The translations under genes were made by a program, and so were the position numbers. A model generated the notes under the pieces. It was not told the origin of the DNA, made no database searches, and saw nothing but the letters and a program-made list of their open reading frames with translations. From contig CAUHNN010000016.1 of assembly GCA_959607715.1 (NCBI GenBank), positions 1-42,527 on the forward strand: DNA of 42,527 bases, in the 5' to 3' direction. Source of the stretch: an uncultured Eggerthella sp. (lineage in GTDB: Bacteria > Actinomycetota > Coriobacteriia > Coriobacteriales > Eggerthellaceae). Each line of letters opens with the position of its first letter. Positions within the stretch are counted from its first letter, which is position 1. Shown piece by piece: positions 34,566 through 42,527 of this stretch.

Positions 34566-35648
34566 CTACTGAGACGCCCTCCAACGGTGATACCCGATAA
34601 CGAAATCGTCGATATCGCCATCGAGGGCGGCTTCCACGTTACCGCTCTCGATATTACTACGGGTGTCCTTTATCAGTCGATACGGGTAAAGAACGTAATT
34701 GCGGATCTGGCTTCCGAAGGAGTTTTCCATCTTTTCGCCCTTGAGCTCGGCGAGTTCCGCCTGACGCTTCTGCTCCTCGAGTTCGTAGAGCTTGCCGCGA
34801 AGGACGCGGAAGGCCGCTTCCTTGTTCTGGAGCTGGGATTTCTCGTTCTGGCACGTGACCACGATGCCCGTGGGAAGATGGGTCAGGCGAACCGCGGAGT
34901 CGGTGGTGTTGACGCTCTGCCCGCCGGGACCGCTCGAGCGGTAGACGTCGACGCGCACGTCGTTGGGGTCGATCTCGACGGAGATGTCGTCGTCGGGAAG
35001 GACGGGCACCACCTCGACGGCAGCGAACGTCGTGTGGCGACGCTTCTTGTCGTCGGTCGGCGAAATGCGCACCAGGCGATGGACGCCCGCTTCGCTGCGG
35101 AGCATGCCGTAGGCGTTGCGTCCCTCGACTTCGAAGCTGACGTGATCGAGCCCGATTCCCTCGCCGGGGGTGAGGTCGAGCACCTTGACCTTCCAATCCT
35201 TCGACTCGGCATAGCGGGTGTACATGCGGTAGAGCATCTCGGTCCAATCCTGGGCCTCAAGGCCGCCTGAGCCAGGATGGATGGAGACGATGGCGTCGGC
35301 GGAATCGTATGCGCCGCCGAACCAGGATTCGATCTCGAAATCATCGATGGTCTTCTCGAGGCGCTCGAGGTCGGAAGCGATCTCGGCGGCGAAATCGGGG
35401 TCTTCCTCGGCAAGCTCATTGGCCGTCACGACGTCATCGAGGAGCCGACAAGCGGCATCGTAGCGCTCGAGCACGTCACGCACATCGGAAGCGCGCTTCG
35501 ATACACGCTGGGCTTTGTCGGTGTCGTTCCAGAAGTCAGGGGAAGCGATCTGCTGCTCGAGATCCGCAAGCTCGTCGCTTCGCTGGTCGATATGGAGATA
35601 GGCACGCGCGTCGTTCAAGCGGGTGCGGGCCTCTTCGAGGCTCATCAT
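34566..35648 (-). CDS. prfB: Peptide chain release factor 2, SPT variant
   Basis: Translation terminator for UAA and UGA codons. The 360-residue protein has the GGQ motif (Gly242-Gly243-Gln244, in SSGPGGQSVNTTDS). The codon-reading tripeptide, SPF in RF2 generally, reads Ser196-Pro197-Thr198 (LVRISPTDDKKRRHTTF). The gene shows no programmed frameshift: the whole protein is in one frame and no CTTTGA-like site is seen. The start is taken at the ATG 35648 with GGAAGGAAC upstream; a second ATG follows directly, and a longer upstream frame lacks support. All three stop codons are used by the window's genes. Confidence 0.94.
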   Translation of the reverse strand: MMSLEEARTRLNDARAYLHIDQRSDELADLEQQIASPDFWNDTDKAQRVSKRASDVRDVLERYDAACRLLDDVVTANELAEEDPDFAAEIASDLERLEKTIDDFEIESWFGGAYDSADAIVSIHPGSGGLEAQDWTEMLYRMYTRYAESKDWKVKVLDLTPGEGIGLDHVSFEVEGRNAYGMLRSEAGVHRLVRISPTDDKKRRHTTFAAVEVVPVLPDDDISVEIDPNDVRVDVYRSSGPGGQSVNTTDSAVRLTHLPTGIVVTCQNEKSQLQNKEAAFRVLRGKLYELEEQKRQAELAELKGEKMENSFGSQIRNYVLYPYRLIKDTRSNIESGNVEAALDGDIDDFVIGYHRWRASQ

Positions 35649-35679
35649 GGGCGTTCCTTCCGTCGAGTCGTTAAGCGAT

Positions 35680-35713
35680 GCGCCCGACGAGGGCAATGCG
35701 ACTCGTCGGGCGC
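35680..35713 (-). terminator. Hairpin between secA and prfB
   Basis: A perfect 12-bp stem (GCGCCCGACGAG at 35680-35691 with 35702-35713) and a 10-base loop. On the minus strand no T-run follows, so it may slow, protect or partly terminate the secA transcript before prfB. Confidence 0.45.
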
Positions 35714-35769
35714 CTCCTGCCGGACGCTATGCCGGCGTTCATGCTATGGGCGCATCACGCCCGCTCGAT

Positions 35770-38526
<2,757 letters not shown>

Positions 38527-38579
38527 GGTCTCTCTTTCTTAGGGTAACCGCTTCACTCTAACATAGGAGCGAATGCGGC

Positions 38580-38606
38580 GACGAAGCGCCGGATAAGACG
38601 CTCGTC
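38580..38606 (-). promoter_or_regulatory. Hairpin in the secA leader
   Basis: GACGA plus GCG pairs with CGC plus TCGTC (left arm 38580-38588, right arm 38599-38606) with one bulged A and a 10-base loop, just upstream of secA. Not followed by a T-run. Role unknown. Confidence 0.3.
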
Positions 38607-38626
38607 AACTCCATGTTAAATCCTCT

Positions 38627-40558
38627 TCACATACGCTCTTTGCTCGTTTCGTCGAGGATCTGGGTGTAGAGATCGTCGAGGCGGCGCGATCCGTCGATCC
38701 CGAAACGATCGACGAGCGCACGTCGGCAGCTCATCACCGTCGATATCGCGCTGGCGAACTGGCCGAGGCTCTTCTGGAGTTCCGCGAACAGGCAGCAGAC
38801 GTCTTCCCTTGTCGTGTCCTGCGTGAAGGCGAAGCGGGCGTACTCGAGCGCCGCCGCAGAATGACCATTTGCGCGAAGGACCTCGATGCCCCGCACGAAA
38901 GCATCGAGGACGCGATTCCGGAAGCTCGCCCGATAGGAATCGATGTCGGGGTTGACGACGCCGGGCATAAGGGAACCTCGATACACGCGGCGAAGCCCCT
39001 CGAGCAGCGCAACGCAGTCAACGGGCGACGTCTTTTCCCCGATAGACGAGCACAGCTTGTTCGCCACGTCGACGTCGGTGACGAGATCAAGTCCGCGCAG
39101 CGTGATGGTGTCGCGCGAACGACGGGAGCGAAAGGCTTCGTCGTTGTCTATCTCGAGCGTACGCCGCACGTAGCTCCACAGGTTGTAGAAGCTCGATCGG
39201 GCACGCTCCGCGTCGGCGTCGGGCCATAAGGAGCGCTGGAGCCACACTCGCGGCACTTCCTTGTCGCGATTGACGGCGAGGATGCCGAGCATCGTACGTG
39301 CCTTGCGGCGCATCTCCCCTTCTTCGGGCAGCAATCGCCCTCCACGCGCTGCCTCGAACCGGCCGAACAGGCGCAGAGCGAGCCCCTGGTCGCCGCCGCC
39401 CGACCGACCCGTCAGCGACTCGAGCCTCGAGAGCAGGCGAAGCGCCTCGTCGACGCCCGGGCCCGACGAACGATCGCTTTCTTGCCCGCTCCCAGGATCG
39501 CTCACCGCAGGCGAAGACACGGAAACGGAAGGATCGAACGACCCTTTACGCGCCGCCCAGTCGAGTTGGCACACTCCTTCGGGGTGCCCGATCTCGCGAC
39601 ACACGACGCGGCAACTCGATTCCCTCAAACAGGAGGATAGAAGCATATCGAGCTCATCGTGCTCGTCGCGTTTCTTCAGATCGCTGGCGATGGCCTGAAG
39701 AAACGCGTGTTCGTCGGAAAGGGTGCTCCAGTCGGCGAGTGATTCGGAAAGAGACGACAGCAGATGGAAACGGTGCTGCGCCTCCAGGGGGAACGCATGA
39801 AACGACCTTCCCTTGGCGTCGACGCCCGCGAAGGGGTAGCTTCGCGCCATTTCCCGAAAGCCTTCTTCGACAAGGGGACCGAACAGGTCCGTCAGCAACG
39901 ACACCGGTCCCGCGCCGAGGGCCAGGGCGCACAGAGCGCACGCCTCCACGACCGAGGAAGGCAGCGCCTCCAGGGCGCGAACGAATCGCCAAGGCTCGAT
40001 GCGCTCGTCGAAGATCAGGCCCGGCGCAACGGTTGAAAGGTGAGCAGACGCAAACCTATCGATGCGCGATTCCACTTCGAGAGACTCCTGTTCATCCAAA
40101 GCCATATCCTGCGCAGAAAAGAACGAGCAATCAGGCCGCTCAGAAGCGAAATCGACCATTCGCGTCGTCACCAGCACTTCGATGCCGGCAGCACAGAGCT
40201 CTTTCGCGAAAGCCACGAAAGACGCAACCGATTCTTTCGTCGGAATGGAAAGCCCATCAAACACGACCAGGGAACCTTCGCTGAACCGATCGACGTCGAG
40301 GGCGTCCTCGACAAGGTCATAGAGAAAGCGGGGATCGCCCGCAGTAACCCACATGAACCCTGCGGCGCGAGATGCAAGCTGGGCATACTGGAATGCAAGA
40401 GAGGTTTTCCCGTAATACGGCGGCGCGCAGAGAATACGAGGCCTGTGCCTTTCGGCCAGCAGCCGACACAGAAGCGCACGACGGTCGATAAGGGAACTGC
40501 CCTCAAAAAGCGGCAGAACATCCGATTGCGTTGGGTTCAGGCTGATATAAGGCAGCAT
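38627..40558 (-). CDS. Large STAND/BTAD-type transcriptional regulator
   Basis: I recognise the architecture, not a known gene. The 643-residue protein has an N-terminal nucleotide-binding-like region. Its degenerate P-loop CAPPYYGKTS (44-53) has Ala for the first Gly, and the Walker-B-like SLVVFDG ends near 102. A helical middle part follows (about 140-330), then a low-complexity Ser/Gly linker (about 343-390). A winged-helix OmpR-type DNA-binding domain spans about 393-495 (RRKARTMLGILAVN, LWPDADAERARSSFYNLW) and a BTAD helical domain about 497-640. The start is the ATG at 40558 with GGGAGG 6 bases upstream; an extended start at 40603 lacks that spacing. Similar proteins act as sensors or activators (SARP/MalT-like). 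The target is unknown. Confidence 0.85.
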   Translation of the reverse strand: MLPYISLNPTQSDVLPLFEGSSLIDRRALLCRLLAERHRPRILCAPPYYGKTSLAFQYAQLASRAAGFMWVTAGDPRFLYDLVEDALDVDRFSEGSLVVFDGLSIPTKESVASFVAFAKELCAAGIEVLVTTRMVDFASERPDCSFFSAQDMALDEQESLEVESRIDRFASAHLSTVAPGLIFDERIEPWRFVRALEALPSSVVEACALCALALGAGPVSLLTDLFGPLVEEGFREMARSYPFAGVDAKGRSFHAFPLEAQHRFHLLSSLSESLADWSTLSDEHAFLQAIASDLKKRDEHDELDMLLSSCLRESSCRVVCREIGHPEGVCQLDWAARKGSFDPSVSVSSPAVSDPGSGQESDRSSGPGVDEALRLLSRLESLTGRSGGGDQGLALRLFGRFEAARGGRLLPEEGEMRRKARTMLGILAVNRDKEVPRVWLQRSLWPDADAERARSSFYNLWSYVRRTLEIDNDEAFRSRRSRDTITLRGLDLVTDVDVANKLCSSIGEKTSPVDCVALLEGLRRVYRGSLMPGVVNPDIDSYRASFRNRVLDAFVRGIEVLRANGHSAAALEYARFAFTQDTTREDVCCLFAELQKSLGQFASAISTVMSCRRALVDRFGIDGSRRLDDLYTQILDETSKERM

Positions 40559-40625
40559 GGCGTACCTCCCAAGTATTCGTCGTCTACACGCGGCATTTCG
40601 CATGGAAGTATAGCTTTACCTGGGG

Positions 40626-40668
40626 ATACGCACTGTTATATATGCGTATGCATGGGTGGCGGTGCATA
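40626..40668. promoter_or_regulatory. Two overlapping palindromes, operator-like
   Basis: ATACGCA (40626-40632) N10 TGCGTAT (40643-40649), and TATGCA (40647-40652) N10 TGCATA (40663-40668). Both are perfect inverted repeats with the same 10-base spacer. Their centres are 20 bp apart, about two helical turns. They sit upstream of the BTAD-type regulator and the guaA side. This looks like an array of related half-sites for a dimeric regulator, perhaps the gene's own product; that is inference. Confidence 0.5.
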
Positions 40669-40690
40669 ATTCGCTTCCAAACGGGAACGT

Positions 40691-40792
40691 ATGCCGAACT
40701 TAACCGCAGTTATCGCCGACATGTTCCTCTTCATATTTTTCCTCCTCGATAAGAAGCAGATCGCAGACCGAAAAGAAACCCAGCGAAACTAG
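40691..40792 (+). CDS. Possible 33-residue membrane-like small protein
   Basis: ATG 40691 to TAG 40790-40792 reads MPNLTAVIADMFLFIFFLLD (residues 1-20), then a charged tail KKQIADRKETQRN. The hydrophobic stretch at about 6-19 could sit in the membrane. The ribosome binding site is weak (CGGGAACGT before ATG). Equally it may be a chance frame in the intergenic region. Confidence 0.25.
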   Translation: MPNLTAVIADMFLFIFFLLDKKQIADRKETQRN

Positions 40793-40833
40793 ATCAGACG
40801 CAATGTAAAAACTAGATTTCCGATTTGCGTTAA

Positions 40834-40864
40834 TTCACATCCCCCGCAGCCGTTTTGCTAGTAT
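40834..40864 (+). promoter_or_regulatory. Putative guaA promoter
   Basis: TTCACA (40834-40839) and TAGTAT (40859-40864) with a 19-bp spacer; the -10 is preceded by TGC, an extended -10. The predicted start would be near 40871, leaving a leader of about 60 bases before ATG 40930. Confidence 0.4.
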
Positions 40865-40929
40865 TTTCAAGTTAAACGTAATCTACCAGGAGATCGGACA
40901 CTCTCCCGATCCTTACGCCAGGAGGAGAC

Positions 40930-42527
40930 ATGGCAACCACCGCCGTAGAGCAGAAAGTACTCGTCCTCGATTTCGGCGCACAATACGGCCAGCTCATCGC
41001 CCGCCGTGTCCGCGACCTCAACGTCTATTCGGAAATCGTTCCCTGCGACATCACCGCCCAGGAGGTTTCCAACCTCAACCCCGCCGCGCTGATCCTTTCC
41101 GGTGGCCCGGCGAGCGTTTACGCGGAAGACGCACCGGCCATCGACCCCGCGATCCTCGATCTGGGCCTGCCCGTGCTCGGCTTCTGCTACGGGCACCAGA
41201 CCATCGCCGTCAATCTGGGCGGCACGGTCGGCCACACCGAGAAGGGCGAATACGGCGCAGCTGACCTGCACGTGAGCGCCGGCGCACTCTTCGCCGAAAC
41301 GCCTGCCGAGCAGACGGTATGGATGAGCCACCGCGACGCGGTGACGGAGGTTCCCGCGGGCTTCACGGTGACCGCCTCCACCGACACCTGCCCCGTGGCT
41401 GCCATGGAATGCCCCGAACGCAAGATCTACACCACGCAATTCCACCCCGAAGTGCGCCATACCCCCTTCGGCACCCAGATGCTGAAGAACTTCCTGTTCT
41501 CCATCGCCGGCATCGAGCCTACCTGGAGCATGGATTCCCTTATCGAGGATTCCGTCGCGGCCATCCGCAAGCAAGTCGGCAAAGACCGCGTGATCCTGGG
41601 CCTTTCCGGCGGCGTAGACTCATCGGTGGTCGCCGCGCTGTGCGCTAAGGCCATCGGAAAGCAGTTGACCTGCGTGTTCGTCAACCACGGCCTTCTTCGC
41701 AAAAACGAACCCGAGGAAGTCGAAGAGGTGTTCACCAAGCAGTTTGACGTCGACTTTGTCCATGTCCACGCCGAGGAGCGCTACCTGAAGCTGCTCGAGG
41801 GCGTGACCGAGCCCGAGCAGAAGCGCCGCATCATCGGCACGCAGTTCTGGGAGGAATTCTTCGCCGTTGCCAACGACCTTGCCGAAGATGGCCGACCGGT
41901 GAAATACCTGGCGCAAGGCACCATCTATCCCGACATCATCGAATCGGGCGCTCGCAAGACCGGCGGCAAGGCGTCCACCATCAAGAGCCATCACAACCTG
42001 ATCCCCTTCCCCGACGGGGTTCATTTCGACTTGATCGAGCCGCTTGACCATCTGTTCAAGGACGAGGTGCGCGCACTGGGCACGGCATTGGGCCTGCCCG
42101 ACCACATCGTTCACCGCCAGCCCTTCCCCGGCCCTGGCCTTGCCATCCGCATCATCGGGTCGATCGACGCCGAGAAGCTGGGCATCCTGAAGGACGCCGA
42201 CGCCATCGTGCGCGAAGAGCTTGACGCCTACAACCAGCGCCTGTTCGAGGAGACCGGCGAGCGCAACAGCGAGCATTCCTGCTGGCAGTACTTCGCCGTG
42301 CTGCCCGACATCAAGAGCGTGGGCGTGATGGGCGACGAGCGCACCTACGCGCGTCCGATCATCCTGCGCGCAGTGGAAAGCTCGGACGCCATGACGGCCG
42401 ACTGGGCGAAGCTCCCCTACGACGTGCTGGCGAAGGTTTCAGGCCGCATCGTGGCAGAGGTGCCCGGCGCCAACCGCGTGTGCTACGACATCACCAGCAA
42501 GCCGCCGGCGACGATTGAGTGGGAGTA
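40930..42527 (+). CDS. guaA: GMP synthase (glutamine-hydrolysing)
   Basis: Converts XMP to GMP using glutamine and ATP. The frame from ATG 40930 runs 532 codons to the last two bases of the window, 'TA' of a stop codon; only its final base is outside. The N-terminal glutaminase domain has LSGGPASVY, the nucleophile in GFCYGHQTIA and FHPEV. The ATP-pyrophosphatase domain has LGLSGGVDSSVVAALC, and the C-terminal dimerisation part has QPFPGPGLAIR and ends TIEWE. The ribosome binding site AGGAGG is a few bases upstream of the ATG. Minus-strand frames over this region are shadows. It is divergent from the BTAD-type regulator. Confidence 0.96.
   Translation, partial: MATTAVEQKVLVLDFGAQYGQLIARRVRDLNVYSEIVPCDITAQEVSNLNPAALILSGGPASVYAEDAPAIDPAILDLGLPVLGFCYGHQTIAVNLGGTVGHTEKGEYGAADLHVSAGALFAETPAEQTVWMSHRDAVTEVPAGFTVTASTDTCPVAAMECPERKIYTTQFHPEVRHTPFGTQMLKNFLFSIAGIEPTWSMDSLIEDSVAAIRKQVGKDRVILGLSGGVDSSVVAALCAKAIGKQLTCVFVNHGLLRKNEPEEVEEVFTKQFDVDFVHVHAEERYLKLLEGVTEPEQKRRIIGTQFWEEFFAVANDLAEDGRPVKYLAQGTIYPDIIESGARKTGGKASTIKSHHNLIPFPDGVHFDLIEPLDHLFKDEVRALGTALGLPDHIVHRQPFPGPGLAIRIIGSIDAEKLGILKDADAIVREELDAYNQRLFEETGERNSEHSCWQYFAVLPDIKSVGVMGDERTYARPIILRAVESSDAMTADWAKLPYDVLAKVSGRIVAEVPGANRVCYDITSKPPATIEWE

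Larger units (their letters stand above)
40559..40929. other. 371-bp divergent region between regulator and guaA
   Basis: Contains the palindrome pair at 40626-40668, a possible 33-codon plus-strand ORF (40691-40792), repeats near 40786-40830 and a putative guaA promoter at 40834-40864. A minus-strand -10-like TATACT lies near 40611-40606 without a clear -35. Confidence 0.6.

Noticed and set aside
34566..35648. Programmed frameshift in prfB
   Set aside because: The protein is in one frame from start to end and no shift site is seen near the N-terminus.
40798..40830. An E. coli-type PurR box before guaA
   Set aside because: ACGCAA and TTGCGT are separated by 21 bases rather than forming the compact palindrome of PurR sites.
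40834..40929. A purine riboswitch in the guaA leader
   Set aside because: The leader from the putative start is only about 60 bases and I see no three-way junction pattern.

Overview
The window is a GC-rich chromosomal segment holding almost only core housekeeping genes. Nearly all lie on the minus strand; only rpmB, guaA, a possible 33-codon ORF and a broken gene at the left edge are on the plus strand. The gene set and order suggest the class Coriobacteriia (Actinomycetota), perhaps an Eggerthellaceae-like genome. This is inferred from the two-subunit glycyl-tRNA synthetase, cysteine-type L28 and L32, a BTAD-type regulator and a Gram-positive gene order in a GC-rich genome. No 16S gene is present to confirm it. 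I see no IS element, prophage, CRISPR array, tRNA or rRNA gene.

Left part (1-8067): a decayed secreted-protein-like gene; pyruvate phosphate dikinase with its regulatory kinase/phosphorylase (ppdK, ppsR); glycyl-tRNA synthetase (glyS, glyQ); and signal peptidase I (lepB). Central part (8140-25242): a long run of translation, protein-targeting and chromosome genes: trmD, rimM, khpA, rpsP, ffh, ftsY, smc, rnc, plsX, rpmF, a DUF177 gene, a coiled-coil gene, coaD, rsmD, recG, a FakA/DAK2 gene and an Asp23 gene, with rpmB divergent. The framework matches the Bacillus rpmB-yloUV-recG-plsX-rnc-smc-ftsY-ffh-rpsP-ylqC-rimM-trmD block. It lacks the fab genes between plsX and rnc, lacks ylxM, and has an inserted rpmF/coaD/rsmD group.

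Right part (25469-38526): a small acidic unknown protein, smpB, an M42 aminopeptidase, rnr, an S41 peptidase, ftsX, ftsE, a split transketolase, prfB and secA. The last part (38627-42527) is a large STAND/BTAD-like regulator divergent from guaA. The 371-bp region between them holds two spaced palindromes, a possible 33-codon ORF and a putative guaA promoter. guaA is complete except for the last base of its stop codon.

I found no evidence of a wholly new multi-gene system. The points most worth a second look are departures from family motifs in conserved enzymes: RNase III with Asn at a metal-binding Asp, an S41 peptidase without Ser at the expected nucleophile position, and RF2 with SPT instead of SPF. 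Others are a perfect 15-bp tandem duplication in the SMC coiled coil, the palindrome pair upstream of the BTAD regulator, and the regulator itself. Sites were found by eye; promoters and hairpins are sequence matches only.
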